Part shown: piece after piece, positions 24,088 to 36,156 of the stretch
How the letters are laid out: each line of letters starts with the position of its first letter
Numbering within the stretch: the stretch's first letter is position 1
NCBI GenBank assembly: GCA_028023455.1
Contig: JAQFVV010000012.1
Coordinates: 9,028,499-9,092,498, forward strand
Origin: Epiperipatus broadwayi
Taxonomy: Eukaryota; Onychophora; Udeonychophora; Euonychophora; Peripatidae
DNA: 64,000 nucleotides
Direction: 5' to 3'
Program-made: the position numbers and the translations under genes
The notes under the pieces: generated by a model
What the model saw: only the letters and a program-made list of their open reading frames with translations
Told to the model about the DNA's origin: nothing
Databases searched by the model: none

Positions 24088-25429
24088 TTTTACAAAAATT
24101 TGATTTTGTTAATATTTTTAATGCATAATACAAATATGTCTTGTAAACTGAGATAAGAGCAATTATTATTATTATAATAATGTAAGTGAATGAAAAGTAA
24201 ACACAAAAAAGATGTGTTTATGAAAAAGTATGTTTCATCATAAAAGATAAATATAATCTAAACATAGTTCATTTTTCATAACTTTGTTTTTAAATGTTAG
24301 GCTGACTGTATGATGAAGATAAATGATGTGACTTTAAAACTGTTATTACAAAATATATCTCATTAAAGTTAGAAAGAAAATAGCAAGAAAATAAAGAAAC
24401 AATAAATATTGTTTTTTTTTTTTTATTATTTATTAAGAACAATTCACAAAAATATAAATCTGTTTTTAAATAAATAGTTGAGTTATAAAAAATAAACAAA
24501 AATGAGAATAAAAAAAAGATTAAATAAAATAAGAGTTGATCTAAGAAAAGATAGTAAAGAATATGCACTCATATTTACTAAAGACGAATCTCTTGAATCG
24601 AGATTTTTTTTACTTATTATAAAATGCACCCTTAATAAACTGCTTACAATTTAAATCCGTATATTATAAAATTATATGTTTATAAAACTCCCACTTTGAA
24701 TGACTAGATATAATAATTGAATAAAATGATATTAAACTATTATAAATATTTTAAGTAAAATTAAAGTCACTCTTATATAAATGGAAAATATTAAATAAAA
24801 ATCTATTTCTTAAAGCCTACTGTTATGACTAAATCAAGTTAGTTATTGTTGATAAGTTTTTACATCATAGCAGCAGTTTGTAAGTATGGACATAAAGTTT
24901 AGTGGTATGAAATTGTGATTTATGCAGAAATGGAAGAGAAACTACTGAATATTTGTTTTTGGAATGTGACATGTAAAATGTAGAGGAAAAATTATATGAT
25001 GATGGGAACAACATATAGGTGAAAAAAAAGTAAGTGTTATTTGTTTAAGAAATTGGTAACAAAAATTAAAAAAATATGAGGACAAATATTGAAACTAATA
25101 AAACAACTTTAATAACATTTGAAAAAAAAAAAGAAATGTGCTAAATGATGAAAAAATAGTTTGAAGATAGTAGACTGAAAAAGGGCATTGAAGATGTTGA
25201 AGCAGATGGAGTTTTAATGATATATAACATTTTCAGAGTGAGAAAGTTGAAATTGCTAATAGGGTCAATAGGCATATGAATTCTATTCATAAATGCCTGA
25301 ATTCTTTAAAGATAAGTCATCTTAGTCACATCGCATTATATATAGAAGCCTGAGTGGTATATACAAATATAGAATTACTACTTTTAAATAATTTCAATCT
25401 TTTAAAAACTTTTCTCAAAACAATGTAAA
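24088..25429. other. AT-rich non-coding stretch
   Basis: The region 24890-25310 is purine-biased and may be an old retroelement fragment. A phrase at 24915-25000 (ATGCAGAAATGGAAGAGAAACT, then GGAATGTGACATGT) has coding flavour but no identifiable family. Otherwise nothing is seen. Confidence 0.4.
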
Positions 25430-25512
25430 GCGTTGGTGGCCTAGCGGCTAGCATAGTTGCCTTCCAAGCAGCCGACCTGGGTTCACTTCCCGGTCAATGC
25501 TTTAATATATGA
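25430..25512 (+). mobile_element. tRNA-Gly(TCC)-like SINE, copy B
   Basis: 25430-25500 closely follows animal tRNA-Gly(TCC): GCGTTGGTGG at the start, anticodon loop CTTCCAA, T-arm GGGTTCACTTCCC and closing TCAATGC, so the acceptor stem still pairs with wobbles. The D-stem is disrupted (GCCT against ATAG) and a family-type tail TTTAATATATG plus an A-rich run follows. CAATGTAA recurs on both sides. This is therefore a SINE or tRNA pseudogene rather than a working tRNA gene. Confidence 0.75.
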
Positions 25513-25739
25513 AAAAAACAACAACAATGTAATTCAAAATAAATACATACAGAATGCATATATAAAAAAAGCTTGGTTTAATATTTTAACAGTATGTTAT
25601 GCTAAGCATACTTTTGACTAACTGATAATCATATTTATAGCAAAAGTTGACCAAGAAACTTGTGATTTTTATAAAATAAAAAAAAGTGGGGATTTGCACA
25701 AAATTTTAATATAGAATGTAAATAAGTTAATTTAAATGA

Positions 25740-27330
25740 GCCACTTTTTTGATATGAAGAGGCAAGATATTTTTTTATTGATTGCATGTATATTGTTGGA
25801 TTATGCCAGACCTTTTTAACTTTATCTTTAGCATTATTTCTTTCAGAGCAGAGACCATGTTTAGACTCATGTTCAAGGCAAATAGATTTAATCTCAGTAT
25901 TAGTCTTAACTCAATTGTATTGATATCTGTGTTGTGCAATTCTTGTAGATAGATTGATATACAATGCTCTGTAACAAACTGTGAGGCAGTTTGTGCTATT
26001 GCATATAATTTTGTCCACAACTTGGGAATTCTGCTCTGGAGGGCAAGTTGTCTTTCATATTGTTAATAAGGTGATTCAGTTTGGGAGAAGTATGACTGCT
26101 AACTCACTCTGGGTATGTATGGAAGTAATATCCAGAATTTTTCATTAGCTTGAATAGGCTTGTTCCTAATTTTAGCATAAAATCTATTAACTATTTGAAT
26201 GAGAGCTGAATCTTTGTATGGAATATTATGTAAATTGCTTTGAGGCAAGCAAATTCATGAGCTTTAAGCGCTAATGATTGAGGACATATAATCCCCTGCA
26301 CTTGGATGGGCTTGACTAACATTTTATAATTTAATTAAGACATTCATGCTGAAAATATATATATAAACTTTATGCCTTTCAGATTAATTTTATTTTCTAT
26401 TGTTCCTTTTAATGAAGACGTATGTATAAGAACCTGCTGTATTTCCTTGATTTGCACCTTTGGAGCACAAATCAGAACATCACATGCATAGCAGGGATGA
26501 GATTTGAGTATTTAGATATAACTTCTTCAAATTTATTTAATACAATACTAGATACTTATGCCACTCATAGAAAGACCCACAGGCCACCCCTCTTCCATTT
26601 TTATAATATACACCATTAGATAAAACAATAATATCTCCATGAATCCAATTCAGGCATTTGATAATAAATTCAGTTTTTTGAATATTGTACTTGGCTTTAA
26701 TTAGTGTCTTCAATTATTTAGATAGTTTTCATGAAATAAAACCGTATAGCTCTGATATGTCCAATGATGCGATACAATCTTGGTTACCAATTCTTATGTT
26801 TTTAATTTTATGCATTTAAATGATAATTTGATGGTAAACCTGCAAAAAGCAAGCTGTTCCAAGTCATTGGTTAATAATTTTTGAAGCTTTGTAATAATAG
26901 GCTGCCCAGAAATCAATCATAAGTGTAGAGGATGTTCAATTTTATATAGTTTTGTGTTAGTGAATATTCTGGGTGGGATTGCAATTGATGGATAAATATT
27001 AACATATTCACAATTAGTGAATGTCTTATTACAAAACTTTCGAAGGATTGCCAATGTCTTTATTTCTTTTGATATTACGCAAATCCATTGGTTTGAATTT
27101 TAAATTATTAATTTGTGTGTTAATTTTTGTGAATAAATCTTGTTTGGAAAGTAAGGCAAACCAATTCCCATTGCAAATAATGACTTTTTTGTGAAAATAT
27201 TGTTTAGTGGACTTTGACTTTAAACTAATTCTTGTTTTCAGCCTTGATTTGTTTACAAATTGCTGCTGCACTAAACTTTTCTCTCTCCATAAAGTTTTTA
27301 GATCTACATATATAGTCAAACCCATTCAAG
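25740..27330 (-). pseudogene. Second Penelope-type retroelement, minus-strand copy
   Basis: Read downward on the minus strand: N-terminal region LVQQQFVNKSRLKTRISLKS near 27250 and DLFTKINTQINNLKFKP near 27120; RT palm beginning ASLDISELYGFIS near 26750; IKAKYNIQKTEFIIKCLNWI near 26680; LSNGVYYKNGRGVACGSF near 26580, the counterpart of the GVAMGS box; KFEEVISKYSNL near 26520; and a C-terminal CLEHESKHG-like block near 25870. Frameshifts and stops interrupt it. The RT pattern (Y-K-x-I-x-G-V-A-M-G-S then F-E-E) fits Penelope-like elements better than LINEs. I could not locate a GIY-YIG domain, so it may be an endonuclease-deficient lineage or simply truncated. Confidence 0.6.
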
Positions 27331-27610
27331 TGTGGAGGGTTATACTGAAGATAAATTCATTTTCCTCGAACATGACACTAAACATGGTCATAAATTCAAA
27401 CCTATAAGTGCCAACATTGTCTGTTCCAAAGAAAATGATGCAAAATGTAAAGTTAAAGTAACCTGGAATATTGCCAACAACATGCACCTAATCAACCAAA
27501 AAAAATCTTGCTTCCTCCTATCAAAAAGTGGTTCATATAAATTAATTTATTTATATCCTGTATTCAAATTTTATGCAAATCTCCACTCTTGTTTATTTTT
27601 TTTATAAAAG
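27331..27610 (+). pseudogene. Plus-strand C-terminal fragment of the second Penelope lineage
   Basis: The plus strand reads EDKFIFLEHDTKHG, then CSKENDAKCKVKVTW and NMHLINQKKS. This matches in order the minus-strand block near 25750-25900 (ICLEHESKHG, CSERNNAK, KVKKVW, YMQSIKK). It is thus a separate, oppositely oriented copy, about 1.5 kb from its relative. Open for 91 codons. Confidence 0.55.
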
Positions 27611-28249
27611 TTACAAGCTTTTTGAACAACTTTTTCTATGAATATGAATACCAGTTAATCAAAAGCAAGCTTAGCATATCATGATGTTAAAGTTTTGAAC
27701 CAAGCTTTTCTTTTCTTTATATATATTTTGTTTGTATTTATTTTGAATTACATTGTTCCGAGAAAAGTTTCTAAAAGATTGAAGTTACATTATAACAAAA
27801 TGAATACTCATCAAAATCATAAGATGGTACTTAAAATTTGTAAGTCATCTTGTGTTTTAAAAGAAAGAATTAAGTTTCTTGAATCATGTTTAGTTCAACA
27901 AATTTTCCCAAATTGCCACCAAATTTATTTATCCAAGGCTATGCATACACAAGATAAAATCACTATTCAATTAAAATCTCTTCACTAAAAAAAAAAATCA
28001 TTAAAAATTGTAAAATGGCATTGAAAAATGAGGAGTGATGTAAATGAAAAATTGATTTACCACAAGAAACTCTGTCAGATATTAATGACAAATGTAGAAT
28101 TTTGGCTCTTAACTACAAGCCAAATACGATAAGAAAATAAGCTTTCTGGCAGAAGACAAGGAGTAAAATTAGCTCTTGCAACATTTTGTTAATTTAACAA
28201 CACACAATCTTCCAGATAACACAAAGGAATCACAATTTGTCAGTTAAAT
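27611..28249. other. AT-rich stretch, probably retroelement-derived
   Basis: Lys/Asn-rich open stretches (for example 27695-27988) lie between two plus-strand fragments of the second Penelope lineage. No diagnostic motif is seen. Confidence 0.35.
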
Positions 28250-28770
28250 ATGAAAACACCCAATGAGAGGGCTTACTGCAGATATAGAAACAATATACAA
28301 TGACAATTATCAGAGAGAAAAGACTATTGGACAAATAACATATATAGCAGTTTGTAAACAAATCAAGGCTGAAAACAATGATTGGTTTTAAGACATTAAG
28401 CCTACTAACAATATTTTCATGGAAAAAAAAAACTTTGTTTATATTAAAGGAGAAAGAGAAATAGGTTTGACTTTCCAAACAAGATTTTTCCTCAAAAATT
28501 AACACCACACAAATTAATAATTTAAAATTCAAACCAACAGATTCATATTAAAAGAAATAAAGACAAATTTACATTGGCAATACTTTGAAAGGTTTGCAAT
28601 AAGGCTTTCACTAAACGCAAATATATTAATATTTATTCATTGGTACAATTTTGCCCAGAATATTCACTGAGAGAAAACTACATAAAATTGAACATTCTCC
28701 CTATTTAATGCTTGATTTCAGGGGAGCATATTATTACAAAGCTTCAAAAATTGGGCTGATTTTTAGAGGC
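28250..28770 (+). pseudogene. Plus-strand N-terminal fragment of the second Penelope lineage
   Basis: The nucleotide sequence is the diverged inverted complement of about 26880-27280: the phrases AGTTTGTAAACAAATCAAGG, CAAACAAGATTTTT, ACACAAATTAATAATTTAAA and CATTGGCAAT occur in the opposite orientation and order. The two copies form an imperfect inverted repeat with a ~1-kb centre. It carries several stops and no longer encodes protein. Confidence 0.6.
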
Positions 28771-29578
28771 AAAAGATCAATAATATGAACATACAAACAA
28801 AAGAGAACACAATAAAAATCATTATTCATATTCTTAAAAAAAAAGACAGATTTAAAAAAAGAACAACTTACTATAACTTTTCAGAAAAAATAAAGAACAG
28901 CTTTGAGCTCGTTATAATTTGAGGCCTTATGATACCAAATATCTAAATTTAAATATGGCCATTATCCATTTTTATACAGATTTATTACAAAAAAGATATA
29001 TCTCTACTTATCACATATGACAATTTTATTGCTTAAAAATAAAATTATAAATGTTTTTAAATAATTAACAACTGGAAGATATTTTTAAATCACAGACGTT
29101 TTTTTTTTTTTAATTGAAAAAAAAAATAATATGGGGGGCGCTGGAGTAAAATAAAACTCAGAATCATGAATACCTCTTTGTATTAGTTCAAATTCTAATA
29201 AGTAAAACATTTAAATCGGCACTGAGATCTATTGTAAAAAAAAAAAAATCTAAATGAAACCTGTGTGTTTAATGAAATTTGATTGAATGTTTCAAATTTC
29301 AAAGATTGAATTAATAGAGAGAATAGAAGAGATATAGTTAAGAGATATTAAAAAGTTTTAAGAAAACACGGGGATCAACTCAAATTTCACTTGAAATGTG
29401 AATACTTAATATTCTGCACTTATCTGATATTTCTTAGAAAATTATAAGAAGATTGGAGTAATCCAAACAAACAAAAAACAAAAATAATTTCTAAGTATTA
29501 GAAACTCCTTTATACTTAATCTTGCTAATATATAAAGTAACACACACTATATATATATATAAATGAGTTTTAAGTCAA
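28771..29578. other. AT-rich non-coding stretch
   Basis: Nothing recognised apart from a short (TA) run near 29551-29561. Confidence 0.55.
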
Positions 29579-29678
29579 GTGTTGATGGTCGATTGGTCAG
29601 CACAGCAGCCTTACAAGCAGTTGTCCCGGGTTTGCGGGTTCGCGTCCCAGCCGATGCTTTGACACATGGGGGGGGGGG
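29579..29678 (+). mobile_element. Short tRNA-derived SINE, copy 5
   Basis: It starts GTGTTGATGGTCGATTGGTC at 29580, with anticodon loop CTTACAA-like, variable insert CCCGGGTTTGC, B-box GGTTCGCGTCC, CCGATGC and tail TTTGACACATG. A run of 11 G replaces the usual poly-A, which is unusual and may be a sequencing or assembly slip. Confidence 0.75.
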
Positions 29679-30319
29679 TATTACATGACACTTTTAGCCC
29701 CTCTTTAAATTCTTTATATAAAAATGAAGGACATAGAAAGGAGTTTGCTATTAAATGAAAGATCATTTAGACTTCATTGAGGCCGTAAAAAAACTGAACA
29801 GGAATAATTCCAAATGTTCATTCCAATCATTGCAACTGTTACTATTATGTGATTCTTCACATGGTAAATAAACAAGGAAAGACTGTTCAACAACATGCAT
29901 CAGCAAATATAGTATATCTACTGGCCTTTAATCTCTAAGTTTATGATCAAGAAATATTAATGCCATTCTTCTCAATTGTCTGATGATTCTTAATTAAAAC
30001 AATTAAGTTTTATTGAAGGCAGGATGAATGTGGGTGTGACTAATCTTTATTTTTTATATATTTACAATCATGACAAACAAAACACATAACCTGTATTTTC
30101 AAAGGCCTGCAAAATTGTAGACAAAGACTGATTTTGACCAAAGATTGAGAGTATGAAGCTGCTCTAAAATAATTAATTTTATTTACAAATCCACAACTGA
30201 AAATTATCTTGAAATGATAGAAAATTTGCATGAATTGAAAAAATAAAATTGTCTTAATATTAAATTAAATATTCTTATATTTGGGAAATTAGAAAAGGTG
30301 AAGAAACAATTTGAACAGT
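29679..30319. other. AT-rich non-coding stretch
   Basis: It may contain the decayed 5' part of the LINE that becomes legible at about 30320; no motif is certain. Confidence 0.4.
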
Positions 30320-31390
30320 AAACATGTATTTTACTACAAAGACAGAAATATTGGAAGCATAAATAAAGTGAAATTCATTATAAATAAAAATCAGAAGAAT
30401 AACATGAGATTAATGGTATACAGAAAAAATTATTAGACTTAATGGAAGATATCAAATACAGATAATTCAGGTGGGATAATTTAGATGTATGCTCTAACAA
30501 ATATTCATTTTAATGGGAAAAATGAAATTTTTTTACATAGAATATAAAATGCTTTTGATCATACCAATAAATCTTTTTTAACATTATCATAGGAAACATT
30601 AATGCTAGAATTGGAAAATACTTTAATAATGAAAGGGCTGTGGGAAAATAGAGAGAATATAGAACCGTCAAATTTTCAGAAAAATAAATCCTACATATTG
30701 TGAATTCTTTCAGTGAAACAACAAAACTAAATAAAAATGGACAAGAAAGTATCCACATGAAGATGTAGTAGAATTGGATTGTAAATGACCAATATAAAAT
30801 ATGTACCTCTAGATCATAAAGTTCATAATAAAGCTAACACTGGAAATAAACATTGATTAGTGAGATATTAAAATACATGTTAGTAGAAAACTAAAGAGAA
30901 AAAAATTATTAATTAAGACAATATTAACAATTAATATTCTCAATCTTTTGAAAAATTTCAATGGACTAAAATTAGAATTTGGTAGTTATTTTAAAATAAT
31001 AACAAACTTTAAAAAAGATTCAGAATTGATTGAAATTGATAAAAAAGATAAAAAATATTCCAATAAAAACTATGATAAAAATAATTGCTACAAAAAAGTA
31101 ACAGCCAACAGTCAAACACAAAGAAAAAAAATTATTTTAAAATGATAAATTAAATCTGGAATCTATAAATAATACAAAAAAAAAAAAATTAAGAATGATT
31201 AAGAAAATATTATTTTGTATTGTCAAGAAGAAAATAAAAGTTTTAAAAAGTACAAAACTTCTTGGTATTGAAAGAAAAGTTGTTTCAACAACAAAAAGCC
31301 AGAACTATTACTGAAAAGAAGGATGGCATCATAAAATGTAAAAAAAATTCTATAAATATATACAATAAAGAACAAAAACAAACAAACAAA
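30320..31390 (+). pseudogene. RTE-type LINE, second copy (endonuclease to linker), decayed
   Basis: With frameshifts the plus strand reads NINARIGKYFNNERAVGK near 30600, YRTVKFSEK near 30660, NSFSETTK and KWTRKYPHED near 30740, KFIIKANTGNKH near 30830, then a stretch aligning with the LINE at 1-1158: KIHVSRKLKRKKLL (against KIHVNIKLERQKLL), FNGLKLEF (against SNEFKLEL), DSELIEI (against DSDLNEI), and EKKDGII then NIYNKEQ (against RKKDGII and LYSNKEQ). The same family is therefore present twice at very different ages. It ends near an (AAAC)n tract at about 31377. Confidence 0.7.
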
Positions 31391-32735
31391 CAAGACTCAG
31401 GTTTTTTAGTGAAAAACACCATGGTAACTGGATACAAACCTTTTACACTATACATCCTCTGGGATAGGAAATTGGTCACATCACAAACATTCAGCATAGT
31501 GAAATGACTAAGATGACTCAATGAATGCAGGAATTCCATGAGACCCAGATGACAAGAGTTTTCAACAGTGGTAAGTTTAATGGCCAAATGGCTGGTTTGG
31601 AAAGGCATAGTAGTTTCCGCTGGTCCAAAACAATGTATTGATACAGTAAATACATCGTGAATCTGAAGTTTATTTTTTAATGCAGGTATATAGAATGAAC
31701 CATATTATATCCAGTACATTCACTTATGTTTGTTTAAAGTGCCATAAGAACCTATGATATGGATGGGTGGTCCAATGCTCAGTATATGTATGCTTTTGTA
31801 TAAGTATGCTGCTAAATTAGGCAAAGTTTTCTTTTTTTGATAGCAAGGCAATCCTTCAACTGTTTTAAGACATTATGGTAAATTTGAGTAAACCTGATTA
31901 ACTGTTGCTGTTTTTAGTGGGTGGGCATAGTAGTGGAAATTTGTTTATGTAATTCATGGTCTAATGCTAGAAAATGCAAGAGTGAGGGGGCGGCCATCAT
32001 GTTAAGTGTATATATTAAATGATAATATGTGTATGAAAGCAATATATTTCTGAATTAGGTCTGTAAAATAGAAATTAAGTAATAAATGAGGAAAAAAATC
32101 ACATGGATTGTTTTATGTAATTGAATAAATGTTGTTTAGAGTTCATTAAGATTAAGTGTGACTGCTTGGGCACAGTCATCTGAGAATGGAGTGAGGTAAA
32201 AGTTAAATTCTATTAGGTTATGCAATATTGGAGTAAAAACACAGGTCAATGAGTATGCCATGCCAATTGCTGTGAAAGTAATTGAACAAGGTAGTTTAAA
32301 ATCATGGGTACTCATTAGTGGGAAGCTTAAGAGACGAAACCATTTATAAAAGTTGAGTATTCCAGATTGAAATCATCTGTTAATGTGATCAGGTATGAGC
32401 CTACCTTGCAAGAACTGAATTGATGGCTTGGATGATTTATGTAATGACTATAGAGTTGAATCTATGTTTAGTGCTACTATTTTATCATGTAAGGTGGTAA
32501 TTAGTAAGTGCCCATCAATATATAGAATTTTAAATGACTTGAATGGGCAATCAAAAATAATGAAAATGCCAGTGCCTGCTAATGATGAGGACGTACCTTT
32601 GGAGCAAGTACAGAAACTATGTTTATGAAAATAGGCAGAAGGTCAATTTAAGATCCTCTATATATTTTAGTTTTTAGTAATCTGATGACATGAGGTTGAA
32701 TGATAATAATTCACTTCTGCCATATTGCAAAACAT
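31391..32735 (-). other. Coding-like but unidentified minus-strand stretch
   Basis: Less AT-rich than average. Minus-strand open segments occur at 31285-31608 and, in pieces, over 31620-32650 (for example IGMAYSLTCVFTPILHNLIE near 32240). The base composition is like the retroelement remnants nearby. I recognise no family, and no splice-bounded exon was found. Confidence 0.35.
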
Positions 32736-34040
32736 TCTTAATGACTACACAGCAGCCTACTAACTGTATGTTAATTCCCTAAAAACTGCTGCATGAATTC
32801 TATTCACAAGAAAATCATGTTCCCAAGTATCCTAAAGAAAACCCTCTCCATTCTTAAGCTTTTCCTTTTACAAAGGCCTACTTGGTATGAGAAACACAAT
32901 ACAAGCCAAGTTACAAGACTCAGTACTGCAAATTACCAACTTACTTTCTAAGGCATAACTAACCATTTACTCTAAGATACACTTCAATATCCTTGCTATG
33001 ACAAAAATCACAAATTTTCAAGATGTTCATTACTACCATCAACTCCATGTGCACTAAATAGCTCTGAGGCCAGAAGACAACATCAATTTCCATAAAACAA
33101 CTCAACCACCAACCCTTGTGCAATGGTCTAGGCTTGCACAGCCTTCTAGTGTTCATTAAATTAATAGCAACTATTACCAATCAGTTCTAAAACTTCCAGT
33201 GCCTGCTGAAAGTATCTCCTAAAGATAAACTTCCCCTTCAATGCCATATCTCACAAATATTATTTGTTCAATCCTAGGTGCCACCAACCAGATTAGCCTC
33301 AACCACAATTTCAAGTACACTTATTGGAAAACATATAACCTGCTTTGTCTGAACCCTGGTAATGATTGCCCCTTCTCCATGCCTGGCATTAATAACCATC
33401 TCCTTCTCCCTCAATTTAAAAAAAATGGACACTAGAACCAAAGTTTTTTTTTACTTTCTAATTAGCCTTACCCTACACGTGCTTCCATTATCCTTTTTTC
33501 TATGGTATTGTCATCTGTACAAAAATAATGACCCATTCTGCAGACTATGCAATGAAGAGGAGGAGACTTAACAACAACTTATCAATACTGCCAAATATTA
33601 AATTCCACACAGCAAATATAAATTCATATAGGCAACCTGCCATTTTCCATCAACCACAAAACTCAGTCCTTCCAAAGATTAGACATTCCAACAGCACATG
33701 TAGTCACATTTACCCTGTTTATCTTCTGGTGCACCTGTTACACCATCTTGTTAGACAACAACAGCAGGAGACATACATCCACATTTATCAATAAATTATG
33801 CTGACTAAAAGCATGAAATGACAACATAGTTCCCCTGGACATTTTTGCAGCCAACTGGTCATTCATTAGAGAGCAGTCCAATTTATCAAACACCACAATA
33901 ACAGTAGGCAGTACTAACAACCTTCTTGGACATTTCATCTGCTTCATAATACAATTAGCCGCATGAAAAACTATATTCCAGGCATTCTCATTAGACTAGT
34001 TCAATCCCACAGAAGGCTGTAACCAGACCAGTCAAGCTCA
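32736..34040 (+). pseudogene. Probable LINE C-terminal remnant
   Basis: Near 33523-33590 the plus strand reads NNDPFCRLCNEEEET, a stop, then QQLIN. This matches the C-terminal zinc-binding motif (C-x2-C-x-E-E-E-x-H) that follows the RT or RNase H in R1/Jockey/CR1-like LINEs. Surrounding sequence is C-rich on the plus strand and has open but interrupted stretches. The rest of the element is too decayed to name. Confidence 0.4.
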
Positions 34041-34763
34041 AGGCAAATGAACTTTAATTCAAACATTATGAACATTTTTTTTTTATATATTCTATGATAT
34101 TATACAAACAATATCATTAACAACAATCATTTATAATCACCAATGTTCATATAATTATACTGTAATCAGCAATGTTAATCAAATTTATATAATAACAATT
34201 ATTATATTTGAAATGCCTTTGTATTTCTGGCAACACAATTGTAAAATCCATGTTAGCACATCTTTTGGTTATTAAAATATATTGTTGATACATCATCATC
34301 ATAATAGTAATAATAATCATAATAATGATGATGACACATATTTTTCAGTTAGTGGAGTTTACATGTGAAGGCAGAATTACAAACTATATAAATAAATATT
34401 AAAGGTATGAATCCTTTTCAGTTTATTTGTATTGCATTTTTATCATACAAAATTTATTTTTAACTAACTTTATAATGTATGCAATTTAGCTTACATTTTT
34501 TAAATCCCAAAATATAAATTCGCATTAACAGTTTGATTTGACTATATAATTTAGTTAATATTTACACTATACACAATTTAAAATTAAAAAAAAATAGTAT
34601 TTGACCAACATTTATTTTTAGTTTTATGCTGAATAAAATTTTATTCCATTATAATTTGATGTAAATTTATGAGGTTTTAAAAGAGAAAATGTTATATATT
34701 TTATTAACAATATGTTAATATGCATAAATCTGTATGATAACAAAATCTCTTACCACCATTAAG
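34041..34763. other. AT-rich stretch with a small CAT/AAT microsatellite
   Basis: An ATC/AAT-type trinucleotide tract lies at about 34291-34335. Otherwise no feature is seen. Confidence 0.55.
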
Positions 34764-34990
34764 TATTTTAATCCTATTACAATTGGTTTACCCAACAAGG
34801 GCATATTAGTATTTATGAGCTATTGTTGCTCTGTTAACATTATTTACATTTTATTCTGTTACAATTGGCTCCCAAATTTGTGGAGTGATCTGAAATATTA
34901 GCTTCTTGTACTTTATTCTATTATAATTGGTGATCAACAAGAGGACTATACTTTTATTCTGTTACAATTGGTATCTCAAGTTTGCAGACT
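34764..34990 (+). repeat. Four irregularly spaced copies of a TTCTGTTACAATTGG motif
   Basis: The copies are at 34770-34786, 34850-34868, 34912-34930 and 34952-34971 (consensus TTTATTCTRTTACAATTGG). Each is followed by a CCAACAAGG- or CAAGTTTG-like string (CCCAACAAGG, CCCAAATTTGTGG, GATCAACAAGAGG, ATCTCAAGTTTGC). Spacings shrink from 80 to 62 to 40 bases. The layout resembles repeated LTR-end plus primer-binding-site junctions but is too short and diverged to be sure. Confidence 0.45.
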
Positions 34991-36057
34991 AGAAGATCCT
35001 TTTCCCCTATTTATTTAAAAAAAATAGAGCAATAATAATAAATTTAATCTTAAAAGATTAAGGAAGAACCTCAATATCAATTTTATACATATTTTTGGCA
35101 ATTCTCTATTTATGTACCCCTTACTGAAATCCAGATTATGTAAACAACTTCCAGCATACATAAAATGCAAAATCTTAAAACGTGATTTCTGGTGTGTATC
35201 ATGCTGTGTGGACATTTCTTGTAAATATAATGTAATGCTTATTTCTTTTACTAATATTTCCATATTCTGCACTATGGCTAATATTTTCATATTTTGAAAA
35301 TACGACTAAAAATATATACTTGAAAGGAAAAAATTGAACCGCCATGGAAAATAATTATATAAATACGGAATAACCTGCTGTATATAAATAAAGGATCACA
35401 CATTATACACTTCAGATAATACAAATAACAATTCTTGCAATTAAATAATTTTGTTCCATCATTTACCCATTGTATATGAATAAATTCACATTACACACAC
35501 ACACACATTATAATAAAAAATTGGCTGCGGACTAACTATTAACAATGTATTAAAACATTAAAATAAATTTGACTTGGTTAAATATTAAATATATCAAAAA
35601 TAATGATAATAACTAAAGAAAACTCTAATAAGGCTTTTATTGGATATAACATTAATATAGAATTATCAATGATTATGCAATGTAAAAGACTTAAATTAAT
35701 TGTCATCTTTTTACAATCTATAATTGGATGATATTCTTAAACAGTTAAATTTTAAGATTAACTTCTAACATTTAATAAAAATTTTATTTCACTATTAAAA
35801 ATATTTGAAAATTTAAAAACTGAGTTAAGTTTATTTTGACAAGAACATAGATTTGTAAATATTGGATGAAATATCAATCACTTGAAGCATTGTCCAGAAA
35901 AGGCTTAATAAGGCATCCAATAGCATAAAGTAAATTATTGTAATGATAATTTTGTCTATCAATACATTCATCTATCAATATAACGAATGCATAAAACAGA
36001 TATATAAATTAATCCAAATATTTTGTATATTATTTAATAATTTACACATACACTTAC
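34991..36057. other. AT-rich, intron-like
   Basis: There is a short (CA)n at 35493-35507. No exon is found. The stretch ends with the donor site of the PDZ exon (CACTTAC at 36051-36057 on the plus strand). Confidence 0.5.
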
Positions 36058-36156
36058 CTCACTGACAAAAATATCAGTTTCAATATCATCTCCTGAACCA
36101 TAACACAATGTTAATCCTAATTTATCTTCACTAGAACCTTTATGTAATGTTATTTC
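36058..36156 (-). CDS. Exon encoding the start of a PDZ domain (PDZRN3/4-like)
   Basis: On the minus strand a long T-run ending TTTTTTTTAG precedes 99 nt (33 codons, phase 0 to phase 0), followed by donor GTAAGTG. The peptide opens EITLHKGSSEDKLGLTLCYG and ends DIFVSE. KLGLTLCY is the carboxylate-binding loop (GLGF equivalent) of a PDZ domain. The Leu-Gly-Leu-Thr-Leu/Val-Cys-Tyr wording, the acidic loop and the ending V-S-E, which should continue into a D-P-N-S-I-A-A helix, match the second PDZ domain of PDZRN3/PDZRN4 (LNX3/LNX4), RING-type E3 ligase scaffolds acting at membranes and synapses. The remainder of the domain must lie in an exon to the left, which I did not find. Both splice signals are strong and no stop or frameshift is present. 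This is the best host-gene evidence in the window. Confidence 0.75.

Noticed and set aside
25430-25500. Functional tRNA-Gly(TCC) gene
   Set aside because: D-stem pairing is broken, the T-loop is altered and a SINE-type tail and A-rich end follow.
34764-34990. CRISPR-like array
   Set aside because: Only four short degenerate repeats with unequal, shrinking spacers, in animal DNA with no associated genes.
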